From Yoonia sp. SS1-5 (GTDB lineage: Bacteria; Pseudomonadota; Alphaproteobacteria; Rhodobacterales; Rhodobacteraceae), in NCBI RefSeq assembly GCF_038443705.2, contig NZ_CP151767.2:3029501-3093500 (forward strand): DNA of 64,000 nucleotides. The letters run 5' to 3'. Made by a program: the position numbers and the translations under genes. The notes below the pieces were generated by a model that ran no database searches, was not told the origin of the DNA, and was given only the letters and a program-made list of their open reading frames with translations. Below are positions 55,048 through 64,000 of the stretch, in pieces; the first letter of the stretch is position 1, and every line of letters begins with the position of its first letter.

Positions 55048-57357
55048 ATGAGTGATGAGACAGATGCCGATCTGGGCCCAAATGACGTAACCGAAAGCCT
55101 GCGGCGCGCAATCGGCGATCGCTACCTGACCTATGCGTTGTCCACGATCATGCACCGGGCCTTGCCGGACGCCCGTGATGGGCTCAAACCGGTGCATCGC
55201 CGTATTCTTTATGCCATGTCGCGGCTTCGGCTGTCGCCAACAGGCGGTTTCTTGAAATCTGCGAAGATCAGTGGCGACACGATGGGTGATTTCCACCCGC
55301 ACGGGGATGCGGCAATCTACGATGCGATGGCCCGCCTCGCGCAGGATTTCAACGTCCGCTACCCGCTGGTCGACGGGCAGGGGAACTTTGGCAATATCGA
55401 CGGTGATAACCCGGCTGCGTCGCGCTATACCGAGGCACGGATGACCGCAGCGGCCGAGGCGTTGCTGGAAGGCCTGTCCGAGGATGCCGTTGATTTCCGT
55501 GACAATTACGATGGCAGGCTGACCGAACCTGCCGTTCTGCCCGCAACCTTTCCGAACCTTCTGGCGAATGGGTCTTCCGGCATTGCGGTTGGCATGGCGA
55601 CCAACATCCCACCCCATAACCTGCACGAGTTGATTGATGCCTGCCTGCATCTGATCAAGGCCCCGAACGCGCGGGACGAGACCCTGTTAGAGATCATCCC
55701 CGGCCCGGATTTTCCAACCGGCGGGACAATTGTCGAACCGCGCGAGAATATCGCAGAGGCCTATCGCACCGGGCGCGGCTCCTTCCGGCTGCGCGCAAAA
55801 TGGGAGGTCGAGGATCTGGGCCGCGGGCAATGGCAGATTGTCGTTACCGAAATCCCCTATCAGGTGCAGAAATCCAAGCTGATCGAAAAGCTGGCCGAGG
55901 TGATCCAGACCAAGAAAGTGCCATTGCTGGCCGATGTGCGCGACGAAAGCGCGGACGATATTCGCGTGATCCTCGAACCTCGCGCCAAAACGGTCGACCC
56001 CGAGGTCATGATGGGGATGCTGTTCCGGAACTCCGATCTGGAAACCCGGTTCAGCCTGAATATGAACGTGCTGATTGACGGGCTGACCCCCAAGGTCTGT
56101 TCGCTCAAGGAAGTGCTGCGCGCCTTCCTTGACCACCGGCGCGATGTGCTGATCCGGCGCAGCAGGTATCGGCTGGAAAAAATTGATCACAGGCTGGAAG
56201 TGCTCGAAGGTTTTATCATCGCCTTCCTGCATCTGGATCGCGTGATTGATATCATCCGCTACGATGACGACCCCAAACAGGCGTTGATGGTCGAAGACTG
56301 GGCCAAGGATCACGTGCGGGCCACGTCCGAAAAAGACTATGCGTCCCCGATCATCCCCGGCGCCGACCCCGAGGTGGCGCTGTCCGAAATCCAGGCCGAG
56401 GCGATCTTGAACATGCGCTTGCGCAGCCTGCGACGGCTGGAAGAGTTGGAGCTGATCGCCGAACGCGATGCGCTGATGGAAGAACGCGCGGGTATCGAGG
56501 ACCTGCTGGAAAGCGACGATCTGCAATGGGCAAAGATCGCCGAGCAGTTGCGCGAAACCCGCAAGATATTTGGCCGCGACAGTGCCGGCGGTGCGCGCCG
56601 CACCCAGTTTGCCGAGGCTGCCGAAGTGGTCGAGGTTCCGCTGGAAGCCATGATCGAACGCGAGCCGATTACGGTGGTCTGTTCCAGGATGGGCTGGGTC
56701 CGTGCCATGACCGGGCATATCGACCTGACCCGCGAGTTGAAGTTCAAGGATGGGGACGGCCCGCGGTTTATCTTTCACGCCGAAACCACGGATCGGTTGC
56801 TGGTCTTTGGGGCCAATGGCCGCTTCTACACGGTCAGTGCCGCAAACCTGCCCGGCGGGCGCGGGATGGGCGAGCCCCTGCGCCTGATGATCGACCTGCC
56901 CAATGAGGCCGAGATCGTCGATATCCTGATCCATCAGCCGGGCGCCAAGATCCTTGTGGCCTCTGCCGAGGGGAATGGTTTTGTGGTCCCCGAAGATGAC
57001 GTGCTGGCCCAAACGCGGACCGGCAAGCAGGTTCTGAATGTCGGTTCCGGCGTGGCGCAGGTGTGCCGCCGGGTCAGCGGGGATCATGTTGCCGTGGTTG
57101 GTGAAAACCGCAAGGTTCTGGTCTTTCCGCTGGACGAGTTGCCCGAGATGGGGCGCGGCAAAGGCGTGCGGCTGCAGAAATACAAGGATGGCGGGATGTC
57201 CGACGCCACCACCTTTGTATTGTCTGAAGGGCTTAGCTGGCTGGATCCGGCAGGCCGGACGCGGACAGAGACTGCATTGGACGAATGGGTGGGCAAGCGG
57301 GCCAGCGCCGGCCGCATGGCCCCGCGCGGCTTTCCACGTGACAATCGCTTCAATTGA
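55048..57357 (+). CDS. parC: DNA topoisomerase IV subunit A
   Basis: A 769-residue breakage-reunion subunit of topoisomerase IV, which unlinks daughter chromosomes. It has the [12 protein letters not shown] helix, the quinolone-region [11 protein letters not shown], catalytic Tyr127 in A-S-R-Y-T-E-A-R, and the [11 protein letters not shown] segment. The C-terminal beta-pinwheel is the short ParC type. In E. coli numbering the Ser80 and Glu84 positions are Ala88 and Asp92 here. The frame opens at 54982 (GTG), but ATG 55048 fits the family. parE is not in the window. Confidence 0.95.
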   Translation: MSDETDADLGPNDVTESLRRAIGDRYLTYALSTIMHRALPDARDGLKPVHRRILYAMSRLRLSPTGGFLKSAKISGDTMGDFHPHGDAAIYDAMARLAQDFNVRYPLVDGQGNFGNIDGDNPAASRYTEARMTAAAEALLEGLSEDAVDFRDNYDGRLTEPAVLPATFPNLLANGSSGIAVGMATNIPPHNLHELIDACLHLIKAPNARDETLLEIIPGPDFPTGGTIVEPRENIAEAYRTGRGSFRLRAKWEVEDLGRGQWQIVVTEIPYQVQKSKLIEKLAEVIQTKKVPLLADVRDESADDIRVILEPRAKTVDPEVMMGMLFRNSDLETRFSLNMNVLIDGLTPKVCSLKEVLRAFLDHRRDVLIRRSRYRLEKIDHRLEVLEGFIIAFLHLDRVIDIIRYDDDPKQALMVEDWAKDHVRATSEKDYASPIIPGADPEVALSEIQAEAILNMRLRSLRRLEELELIAERDALMEERAGIEDLLESDDLQWAKIAEQLRETRKIFGRDSAGGARRTQFAEAAEVVEVPLEAMIEREPITVVCSRMGWVRAMTGHIDLTRELKFKDGDGPRFIFHAETTDRLLVFGANGRFYTVSAANLPGGRGMGEPLRLMIDLPNEAEIVDILIHQPGAKILVASAEGNGFVVPEDDVLAQTRTGKQVLNVGSGVAQVCRRVSGDHVAVVGENRKVLVFPLDELPEMGRGKGVRLQKYKDGGMSDATTFVLSEGLSWLDPAGRTRTETALDEWVGKRASAGRMAPRGFPRDNRFN

Positions 57358-57443
57358 CGGATTGTTAACCAAACTTCCGCAATTTTTCAGATAGCGGGAT
57401 CAATCAGGGATCACATGAGTCGCGTCAGGCAGCCTCTTACAGG

Positions 57444-57812
57444 ATGATGTTATGTGGGCGTGGTCTGCGCCTCGCGCTGGTGTCGCTGATGGTTATCGCA
57501 ATGCTGGCCCCGCGTGTGTCCGCGCTTGTCGTCGACATTCTGCCCGGTATGCAGAAGATGGTGATCTGCACCGGTGACGCGCTTGTCGTCTGGACGATTG
57601 GCCCCGACGGCACGCCGATAGAGGCGGTCGAAGTTGTCGAACACCCGTGCCTGATCGGCGAAGACGCCGTTTTTGCGGCGGCCGCAAGCGCGCGTTGGAT
57701 GGCGCTGGCGCAGGACTATCAGAACCGTTTTGCCATTGTTGAAAGCCCTGCTGGATGCCCTGATCATCCGGTGGCGGTTGGCCCGGTGCGCGGCCCCCCT
57801 GTCGTTGTCTAA
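57444..57812 (+). CDS. hypothetical secreted protein upstream of PepSY gene
   Basis: A 122-residue protein with a signal peptide (A-P-R-V-S-A-L near residue 25), C-T-G-D-A-L-V-V-W at residue 42 and another Cys in E-H-P-C-L-I-G-E-D. It resembles the DUF2946-type proteins often placed before PepSY membrane proteins, but the match is weak. It lies 41 bases before the PepSY gene in the same direction. Possibly a metal (copper/iron) handling pair; this is inference from position only. Confidence 0.65.
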   Translation: MMLCGRGLRLALVSLMVIAMLAPRVSALVVDILPGMQKMVICTGDALVVWTIGPDGTPIEAVEVVEHPCLIGEDAVFAAAASARWMALAQDYQNRFAIVESPAGCPDHPVAVGPVRGPPVVV

Positions 57813-57853
57813 GAACACCTACTCGACAACTTTACCTATGACAGGAAAATCTG

Positions 57854-59161
57854 ATGACTGATGCAACCGCATCGGCACCAGCCGCGTCTGAAAAGACTGC
57901 TGGCGGCGCCTTCTATCGCCTCGTTTGGAAATGGCATTTCCTTGCGTCTCTTTATGTTCTGCCGTTCATGGCCATGCTGGCCGTCACCGGCGGGATCTAT
58001 CTTTACAAACCCCATATCGAAGAAGTGATTTATGCCGACCGGTTGAACGTCGCGGTCGGCCCGGAACGGCAAAGCTACGAGGCGCAGCTTGCAGCCTTGT
58101 CCAAAGTGGCGGATGTCACCCGCATTCGCGGCATCGAAACCGAGGACGCACCAGGCCGCGCGACGCTGGTGACCTATGATGATGCTGACAAGATACGAAC
58201 CTATGCATGGATTGATCCCTACACGACCGAGGTTCTGGCGACCCAACCGCGTGACGAAACAGCGATGCGTGTTTTGCGCAAATTTCATGGCGAATTGCTG
58301 TTGGGGGATTTCGGGACAAAGTTTGTCGAACTGGCCGCGCATTGGGCCATCGTGATGTTCGTCACAGGGATCTATCTATGGTGGCCCCGCGGGCAGCGCA
58401 CGGTGAAAAAGGCATTCACGCCGCCCGCAGGTCGCGGTCGCAGCTTTTGGCGGGAAACGCATTTGTTTACCGGCTTTCTTGCGGCGGTCTTGGTGCTGCC
58501 GATTATCTTTGCAGGGTTGCCCTGGACCGATGTCTGGGGCGGTGGGCTGGGCATGATCCAGGAACGGACCGGCACCACGACCAAAAGTCTGCGATTTGGC
58601 GGGGATGTGCCCGGCTCTACCACTGCGGATGGCACGCCGATCAGCTATGACGCTGTGTTTGCCGTTGCAAAGGCCCAAGGTCTTGTCCCGCCCTACGAGA
58701 CACGCCCGCCCCGCGACGCCGCAGCGGCCTATTGGGTCCGCTCGGCCAGCGTGAACCGGGCCGAGCAAACAGAATTGATTGTCGATCAGTATTCCGGCGC
58801 GGTCCTCAAACGGCACGACTTTGCGGATAACCCCGCGCTGGCTCGCGTGGTGTCACAAGGCATCTCATTTCATCAGGGCGAGCTTTACGGGTGGTTGAAC
58901 CTGGCGCAAAATACCCTGGCCGTCATTCTGACCTTGATCTTATCCGTCTCCGGATTTGTCGCATGGTGGATGCGCCGCCCCGCCGGATCGCTGGGCGTGC
59001 CAGCGGCGCCGCAAGCCTCACTGGGTATCGGAATGATCGTGCTGGTTATCGGGCTGGGCATCCTGTTTCCATTGGTGGGCGCGTCGCTGATCGTCGCCTT
59101 GTGCCTTGATTGGCTGATCTTTCGCAGGCTAGGGTGGTTCCAAGGCCATCAGGCAAACTAG
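57854..59161 (+). CDS. PepSY-associated membrane protein
   Basis: A 435-residue protein with four or more membrane segments: near residues 31-51, 160-180, 205-227 and a C-terminal group at 350-425. The first periplasmic loop carries a PepSY-like repeat, and the conserved K-F-H-G-E-L-L-L-G-D-F-G and L-A-A-H-W-A-I-V-M-F-V-T-G-I-Y-L-W-W-P segments are typical of the family found near siderophore or copper genes. It may reduce or export a metal chelate. No TonB receptor is adjacent, so the substrate is not set. Confidence 0.83.
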   Translation: MTDATASAPAASEKTAGGAFYRLVWKWHFLASLYVLPFMAMLAVTGGIYLYKPHIEEVIYADRLNVAVGPERQSYEAQLAALSKVADVTRIRGIETEDAPGRATLVTYDDADKIRTYAWIDPYTTEVLATQPRDETAMRVLRKFHGELLLGDFGTKFVELAAHWAIVMFVTGIYLWWPRGQRTVKKAFTPPAGRGRSFWRETHLFTGFLAAVLVLPIIFAGLPWTDVWGGGLGMIQERTGTTTKSLRFGGDVPGSTTADGTPISYDAVFAVAKAQGLVPPYETRPPRDAAAAYWVRSASVNRAEQTELIVDQYSGAVLKRHDFADNPALARVVSQGISFHQGELYGWLNLAQNTLAVILTLILSVSGFVAWWMRRPAGSLGVPAAPQASLGIGMIVLVIGLGILFPLVGASLIVALCLDWLIFRRLGWFQGHQAN

Positions 59162-59170
59162 TCCCATTTG

Positions 59171-59192
59171 GGGGCGGCTTTTTCGCCGCCCC
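59171..59192. terminator. Hairpin after PepSY gene
   Basis: An 8-base-pair stem GGGGCGGC / GCCGCCCC with loop TTTTTC, just past the stop of the PepSY gene. No T-run follows, so it may stop transcription only partly. Confidence 0.55.
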
Positions 59193-59220
59193 GCCGGACA
59201 TGGTGACGCATTACAAGTAC

Positions 59221-59238
59221 CTGTCATATAGCTGTTAA
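59221..59238 (+). promoter_or_regulatory. Pho box (PhoB site) before PhoX gene
   Basis: CTGTCAT-ATAG-CTGTTAA: two 7-base repeats with 11-base spacing as in PhoB sites (first copy perfect, second 5 of 7 against CTGTCAC/T). It lies about 55 bases before the PhoX ATG at 59293, a normal place for PhoB activation under phosphate starvation. Confidence 0.72.
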
Positions 59239-59292
59239 AAATTGTGCCTAACGGTCTCGGAGTGAATGAACGCCAGCAAGGGGGCCAGCACT

Positions 59293-61173
59293 ATGAAAGA
59301 TATTGATACTTACGATCTGTCCTGGGACGAATGGGATGAATTGCAGCGACCAGCTGCTGAAAACACGGATTTTGATGCCGTGGTTGAGGCCGCGATTTCG
59401 CGTCGCGGATTTCTGACCGGTGTTGTCGCCTACGGATCAGGTGCCGCCGTGATGGGCACAGGGCTATTGTCCGGCACATCCGCCGAGGCCCAGGCTGCCA
59501 GCCGTTTTGGATTTACCCCGATCCCGATCGCAACCGATGGGACGGTCCACGTCCCCGAGGGGTATACATGGCACACGGTCGCCAAATGGGGCGAGCCGCT
59601 GTTTTCGGACGCGGAACCGTTTAGCCAGGATACTGCCGTAGGCGTCGCCAGTTCCGACCGCGTGTTTGGCGAGAACACCGATGGGATGGAAGCCTTTGTC
59701 GTAGATGGCCGACAGGTGATTGCGGTCAATCATGAATATGTAAACACCCGGATCAACCTGCCACTGACCGAAGGCGAGACGACCAGCGCGGATGATGTTC
59801 TGACATTGCAGAACATGCAGGGTGTCACCGTGATGGAAGTGGCCGAAGGCGACGATGGCTGGGCCATTGTTGTTGATAGCGACCTGAACCGTCGGATCAC
59901 GCATAACACCCCGATGACAATCGCAGGACCTGCCGCCGGTCACCCACTGCTGCAAACCGAAGCGGACCCTGTTGGCACAACGGCGCTGGGCACGATGAAC
60001 AATTGCGGCGCCGGCAAGACCCCGTGGGGCACCTATCTGACTTGCGAAGAAAACTTTAACGGCTATTTCGGATCAACCGACGAGGCCTTTGAATTGCCCG
60101 AGGACTATGCCCGCTACGGCATCGGTGCCGAGGGGCGCTATGGCTATGAAAAGTTTGACCCGCGCTACGATGTCTCGAAGAACCCCAACGAGCCCCGGCG
60201 CTTTGGCTATATCGTAGAGATTGATCCGTCCGATCCGACATCCACCCCGATCAAGCACACCGCGCTGGGCCGGTTCAAGCACGAGAACGCAGCCGCCGTC
60301 ATCGCACCGGATGGCCGTGTTGTCGTCTATATGGGCGATGATGAGCGTGGCGAGTTCATGTATAAATATGTCTCGAACGGGGTTTACACGCCCGGTGGTC
60401 CCACATCTGCCCTGCTGGATGATGGCCAGCTTTATGTCGCCAAATTCAACACCGACCTGACCGGTCAGTGGGTTGCGCTGACACCCGAGGCGACCGGCAT
60501 GGAAGAGGCCGAGATCGCGATCTTCTCGCGTGTTGCGGCATCCAAGGTTGGGGCCACGACAATGGACCGTCCTGAGTGGGTCGCCGTGAACCCGGTCTCG
60601 GTCGAGGGCTATTGCTGCCTGACCAACAACCGCAATCGCGGCGTCAAGCCGAATGCAGGCGGTGACGATACCGCTGTCAACGGCCCTAACCCGCGCGCCG
60701 AGAACAACTATGGTCAGATTGTGCGCTGGTTCCCCAGCAATGATGACCACGGAGCCGATACGTTTACATGGGACCTGTATGTCATGGCGGGCAATCCAAC
60801 CGTACATGATGATGCCTATGCAGGATCGGCCAATATCAACGAAGGCAACCTGTTCAATTCACCCGACGGGATGATGTTCGACAGCACAGGCTTGCTTTGG
60901 ATCCAGACCGACGGTGATGACAGCAACGAAGAAGGCTTTGTCGGGATGGGCAACAACCAGATGTTGGCTGGCGACCCCGCAACCGGCCAGATTGAGCGTT
61001 TCCTGACCGGGCCAAACGGGTCAGAGGTGACAGGTCTGACATGGTCGGCGGATAAGCGGACAATGTTCGTGGGTATCCAGCACCCCGCCGCACCTTTCCC
61101 CGATGGTGAAGGCCAGCTTCCCCGTTCGTCGATCATCGCGGTCAAACGGGCCGACAACGCGATGGTTGGCTGA
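59293..61173 (+). CDS. phoX: PhoX family alkaline phosphatase (DUF839)
   Basis: A 626-residue Tat-exported, calcium/iron-dependent alkaline phosphatase that frees phosphate from organic esters. N-terminus has S-R-R-G-F-L-T-G (Tat motif), cleavage near A-E-A-Q-A. Core: V-A-S-S-D-R-V-F-G-E-N-T-D-G-M, N-H-E-Y-V-N, N-N-C-G-A-G-x-T-P-W-G-T-Y-L-T-C-E-E-N-F-N, R-F-K-H-E-N-A-A and the E-W-V/N-P...C-C-L-T-N-N-R segment. ATG 59293 with AGGGGG 8 bases before; an earlier ATG at 59266 also exists. It is preceded by a Pho box. Confidence 0.93.
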   Translation: MKDIDTYDLSWDEWDELQRPAAENTDFDAVVEAAISRRGFLTGVVAYGSGAAVMGTGLLSGTSAEAQAASRFGFTPIPIATDGTVHVPEGYTWHTVAKWGEPLFSDAEPFSQDTAVGVASSDRVFGENTDGMEAFVVDGRQVIAVNHEYVNTRINLPLTEGETTSADDVLTLQNMQGVTVMEVAEGDDGWAIVVDSDLNRRITHNTPMTIAGPAAGHPLLQTEADPVGTTALGTMNNCGAGKTPWGTYLTCEENFNGYFGSTDEAFELPEDYARYGIGAEGRYGYEKFDPRYDVSKNPNEPRRFGYIVEIDPSDPTSTPIKHTALGRFKHENAAAVIAPDGRVVVYMGDDERGEFMYKYVSNGVYTPGGPTSALLDDGQLYVAKFNTDLTGQWVALTPEATGMEEAEIAIFSRVAASKVGATTMDRPEWVAVNPVSVEGYCCLTNNRNRGVKPNAGGDDTAVNGPNPRAENNYGQIVRWFPSNDDHGADTFTWDLYVMAGNPTVHDDAYAGSANINEGNLFNSPDGMMFDSTGLLWIQTDGDDSNEEGFVGMGNNQMLAGDPATGQIERFLTGPNGSEVTGLTWSADKRTMFVGIQHPAAPFPDGEGQLPRSSIIAVKRADNAMVG

Positions 61174-61383
61174 TCAATCCTATCCTTGGGGCGGGCCGCA
61201 TCTGGCCCGTCCCAGTTTTCTTTCAGGCGCAGTTGCCATCGCCAATTGCCGGTACTGCGACCAAGATGTCGCAGGTTTTGTCTTTCAGCGCCGTCAGGCT
61301 GGTATTTGCCCAAACGCTCGCCCAATCTGCATCCCGGGCCGCGACCGCATTCGCAGGCCCTGCAATACATGGGGGTGATCGGT

Positions 61384-61674
61384 GTGAGAGTTTCAGTCAG
61401 TATCTTGGTGGGCGCGGCGTTTCTGGTGACGGCCTGTAGCGATATTCTTCCGACCGGTTCTTCGCCCGATGAGGCTTTTATCAAGGAATTGCCTGAAGGC
61501 GTTGCCGCTATTGCGGCCCCAAATCAGGATTTACAGGCGGTCAAGATTGACCCCGCAGACGGATGTTATGTCTATCGCTATGCCGGACCTGTTGAGACAA
61601 CCTTCCTGCCATTGCGCACGCAACAAGGGCGCCCTATCTGCGGGGCCAAACCGGAACCGCAGGCCGAGACCTGA
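61384..61674 (+). CDS. Small lipoprotein
   Basis: A 96-residue lipoprotein from GTG 61384 (GGGGG region before); ATG 61369 is another possible start. Signal plus lipobox V-T-A-C. The mature part is short, acidic, and has C-Y-V-Y-R-Y and I-C-G-A, so possibly one disulfide. No family recognised. About 210 bases separate it from phoX. Confidence 0.68.
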   Translation: MRVSVSILVGAAFLVTACSDILPTGSSPDEAFIKELPEGVAAIAAPNQDLQAVKIDPADGCYVYRYAGPVETTFLPLRTQQGRPICGAKPEPQAET

Positions 61675-61700
61675 TTGACAGCGACCGGACGGACCGGTTG

Positions 61701-62366
61701 TCAGCTGGTTGATGCCAGTGCGCTCTCGGGCGCATAGAGGAAGGCGGTTGAACCCGTCGATACCTGCTCGTACAGCCCGTTGATATGAGCCATAACCATG
61801 CGCACGCAGCCAGAGCTTGCGCGCCCGCCGATGGATCGCGGGCTCGGCGTTCCGTGGATCCGCAGATAGGTGTCCCGGTTCCCAACATAGAGATACAGCG
61901 CCCTGGACCCCAAGGGGTTGCGGGGGCCGCCATCCATGCCGTCGGCATGTTGTTCGAAAAGCTCGGGCTCGCGTTCGATCATGTCGTCGGTTGGTCGCCA
62001 CGTGGGCCATTTTGCCTTGCGCTTGATCGTGTAAGTGCCCGGCTCGTAAAGATTGCCCCGTGCGATGGCCACGCCATAGCGCATGGCCGTACCGTCTGCC
62101 CGGATGTGATAAAGATAGCGCGCCACGGCATCCACGTGGATGTCGCCGGGCCGCAGACCGTCATTGGCCTGCACCAATTGCGGCAGAAAGCGCGGGTGAA
62201 AACCCCAGGGGTTCGTTGTCGCAGGGTCATAATTTGCAGGCGTCACCTGCGCGTCCCAGCGCGCCCATTTAGAGCGGTCCGATACCGGGTTGGCGGCCAC
62301 AGCCCCCGGAATGGGCGCCGAGAAGAGCGATGCAGTCGTGATGACAAAATGGCGTCGTGTTAACAT
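61701..62366 (-). CDS. L,D-transpeptidase (YkuD domain)
   Basis: A 221-residue secreted enzyme with a Tat-like or Sec-like signal (T-R-R-H-F-V...A-V-A-A). The YkuD core is clear: the I-H-G-T-P motif, R-S-I-G-G-R-A-S-S-G-C-V-R-M with catalytic Cys near residue 188, and the F-L-P-Q-L-V, D-G-T-A-M-R-Y-G-V-A-I-A-R segments. It forms 3-3 cross-links or anchors proteins to peptidoglycan. It converges with the small lipoprotein gene. Confidence 0.93.
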   Translation of the reverse strand: MLTRRHFVITTASLFSAPIPGAVAANPVSDRSKWARWDAQVTPANYDPATTNPWGFHPRFLPQLVQANDGLRPGDIHVDAVARYLYHIRADGTAMRYGVAIARGNLYEPGTYTIKRKAKWPTWRPTDDMIEREPELFEQHADGMDGGPRNPLGSRALYLYVGNRDTYLRIHGTPSPRSIGGRASSGCVRMVMAHINGLYEQVSTGSTAFLYAPESALASTS

Positions 62367-62494
62367 GGAAACCGTATCCTTTTCAGACCCGCTGACTGTT
62401 TCAACGACTCAACGGTTAAGACACCAGAAGTGTCGCATCCCGATCCAATAACAATTTCGTGACCCTGACGCCAATCAATTGGTGCCGCAGGTCC

Positions 62495-62866
62495 CTAGCG
62501 GTGCTGATCGACCAGAACGGGATTTCCGTCAGGGTCCATGATGACAAAGCTGGCCGGCCCGGTTGTCGTCTCATCCGCCTCGCTGACGAAGGTGACACCA
62601 TCTGCCTTCAGCCGCTTCTGAATATCGCGCACATCTTCGAAGTCTTCGACATTCTGTGCGTGTTGGTCCCATCCTGGATTGAAGGTCAGCGCGTTGGCCT
62701 CAAGAAACCCGCCGAACAAGCCCAGCACGGTTTCACCATTGCGAAGCATCAGCCAGCCCTGGGCTTCGTCACCACCGAAAGGTTCAAAGCCGAGCTTTGC
62801 ATAAAAAGCCTTTGAAGCTGCAATGTCCTTCACATTCAAACTGATCGAAAAAGCACCTAGTTTCAT
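62495..62866 (-). CDS. VOC family protein (glyoxalase/bleomycin-resistance fold)
   Basis: A 123-residue VOC protein from ATG 62866 (the frame opens at 62884). It starts L-G-A-F-S-I-S-L-N-V-K-D-I-A-A-S-K-A-F-Y-A-K-L-G-F, has two beta-alpha-beta-beta-beta units and ends F-V-I-M-D-P-D-G-N-P-V-L-V-D-Q-H-R. Substrate unknown. It lies 44 bases downstream of an ECF-like sigma factor gene; such VOC or DGPF-type genes are typical neighbours of that sigma group. Confidence 0.9.
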   Translation of the reverse strand: MKLGAFSISLNVKDIAASKAFYAKLGFEPFGGDEAQGWLMLRNGETVLGLFGGFLEANALTFNPGWDQHAQNVEDFEDVRDIQKRLKADGVTFVSEADETTTGPASFVIMDPDGNPVLVDQHR

Positions 62867-62910
62867 GAGAGTCTCCCCGTTCAATATACTTCAGCCTACC
62901 CAAAAGCGGC

Positions 62911-64000
62911 TTAGTGAGAAAGCGCATCAAGCTTGCGTTGCAAAAACGCGCGGTTCGGGGCCTCATCAGTAAGTGCGATAGCGGTGACATAGCTTTCGCT
63001 TGCCGAAAACCTGTCGCCTGCGCGTTCCAACAGATCCGCGCGTGCGGTATGGTAAGGCTGATAGCCAGCTATCTGCGGGTCATCGGCGATGCTGTCGAGC
63101 AGTGCGATCGCGTGGGAGACCGAATGCGCATAGGACACCGCCATCGCCTGATTGATCCGAACGACTACGGACGGCTGTATCTGATACAGCAACGCATAAA
63201 GCGCTGAAATCTGTGGCCAATCCGTATCCTCCCATGTCGGGCTTTGGGCGTGTAGCCCGCTGATTGCGGCCTGCAACTGGTAAGGACCGACCTAACCAAG
63301 CGCCAGCGCATCTTTCAGGATCATGTCACCCTGTTTGATTTTGGACCGATCCCAGCGCGCCCGGTTCTGGTCAGCCAAAGCCACCATATCGCCGTCTGCA
63401 TCAAGACGGGCCAAGCGCCGCGCGTCATGCATCAGCATTAGTGCCAACAAGCCCGCGACCTCGGGTTCATCTGGCATCAATTGGTGAAAGATGCGGGCCA
63501 GCCGGATAGCTTCGTCGTTCAAACGCGACTGACCAGATGTTGCTGTCGTGTAGCCTTCAGTGAAGATCAAATAAATCACTGCCAGCACGGCCTTCACCCG
63601 CTCGGGCAACATGTTCTGGTCGGGCACCTCGTATGGGATCTTGGCCGCTGCAATCTTGCGTTTGGCACGCACCAGGCGCTGGGCCATCGCCTCTGGCTTG
63701 TCAAGAAAGGCGGCGGCAATGGCATCGGTGGTCAGGCCGCCCAAGGTGCGCAAGGTCAGCGCCACTTGGGTCTTTTGTTCTAAAGCGGGGTGGCAGCAGG
63801 TGAAGATCATCTCCATCCGCTTGTCGGGTATCACCTGGGTGTCATCAGTTTGCGTGTGCGCGGCCTCTGCAAGCAGCGACAATTCCGGGATGCGCGCGGC
63901 AAAGCGCGCGTCCCGGCGCAATCGGTCATTGGCACGCCGGCGGGCCGTTGTGATCAGCCAAGCCGCAGGAGAGTTTGGCAGACCGGCGTCTGGCCAAACC
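62911..64000 (-). pseudogene. ECF-type sigma factor (DUF6596), amber-interrupted and cut by window edge
   Basis: One continuous minus-strand frame runs from 64000 (N-terminus outside the window) to 62911. It shows sigma region 2/4 linker text ([18 protein letters not shown]), [18 protein letters not shown], then the C-terminal DUF6596/TPR-like part with [20 protein letters not shown] and L-A-L-G-[stop]-V-G-P-Y-Q-L-Q-A-A. The stop is TAG at 63292-63294, likely a mutated CAG. The downstream third (62911-63276) is otherwise intact. Such ECF42-like factors need the C-terminal domain, so the gene is probably broken or needs amber readthrough. Confidence 0.85.

Noticed and set aside
55687..57372. 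561-residue minus-strand ORF opposite parC
   Set aside because: Antisense shadow of parC in GC-rich DNA; no recognisable domain.
38331..63294. Idea that TAG is recoded as an amino acid (two genes with internal TAG)
   Set aside because: Several intact genes here end with TAG (TVP38 gene, the kinase at 4775, atpG, chvG, hbd), so TAG works as a stop.

Overview
The window looks like chromosome from an alphaproteobacterium of the family Rhodobacteraceae (roseobacter group, perhaps Yoonia/Loktanella-like). I base this on gene order and on how the proteins read, not on a database search. The markers are rpmH-rnpA-yidD, an F1-only atpHAGDC operon, the block pckA / chvI-chvG-hprK-rapZ-EIIA-HPr, etfB-etfA with 3-hydroxybutyryl-CoA dehydrogenase, and two RTX proteins of the type I secretion kind. 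Most of the sequence is GC-rich. A few stretches are visibly AT-richer and look accessory: about 0.6-1.5 kb, 6.3-11.9 kb and 39.2-39.9 kb.

Layout. 0-2.3 kb: a DUF3833 lipoprotein, two small unknown genes (one flanked by a 55-base direct repeat that includes the end of yidD), then yidD-rnpA-rpmH. 2.6-6.2 kb: a TVP38-type membrane protein, a mercuric-reductase-like flavoprotein and a histidine kinase in one operon, then tRNA-Arg(ACG). 6.3-11.9 kb: a defence island with an OLD-family nuclease/UvrD-like helicase pair (Gabija-like), a truncated restriction-methylase and an IS3 remnant fused to it. 12-20 kb: an RTX beta-propeller protein, phosphomannomutase, galE, an RTX M10 metalloprotease and a DUF2793 protein. 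20.2-25.1 kb: F1 ATP synthase. 25.2-28.4 kb: a TetR-controlled membrane-protein operon and a MarR/SRPBCC-lipoprotein pair, both with clear palindromic operators. 28.7-35.1 kb: pckA, ChvI/ChvG and the regulatory PTS. 35-36.8 kb: an acyltransferase and hbd.

36.9-41.5 kb: a DUF6473 gene, a decayed IS110 element, an orphan AT-rich gene and an intact IS1182-type element; these separate hbd from etfA/etfB (41.6-43.3 kb). 43.4-54.9 kb: small regulator/target pairs (MerR/zinc ribbon, LysR/DUF4386-oxidoreductase, two AraC regulators with membrane proteins and a metallo-beta-lactamase-fold enzyme), cobalamin adenosyltransferase with a HIG1-type protein, a short-chain dehydrogenase and an SH3 protein. 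55-64 kb: parC, a PepSY membrane protein, PhoX phosphatase behind a Pho box, a lipoprotein, an L,D-transpeptidase, a VOC protein and a sigma factor broken by an amber codon at the right edge.

Working together: ChvG/ChvI, HprK, RapZ, EIIA and HPr probably form one control circuit linking envelope/acid sensing and carbon state, next to the gluconeogenic gene pckA. The Gabija-like pair is the clearest defence system. The least explained items are the yidD repeat cassette, the IS110 copy with no normal start codon and an internal amber, the orphan gene between the two insertion sequences, and the long-form Gabija proteins.
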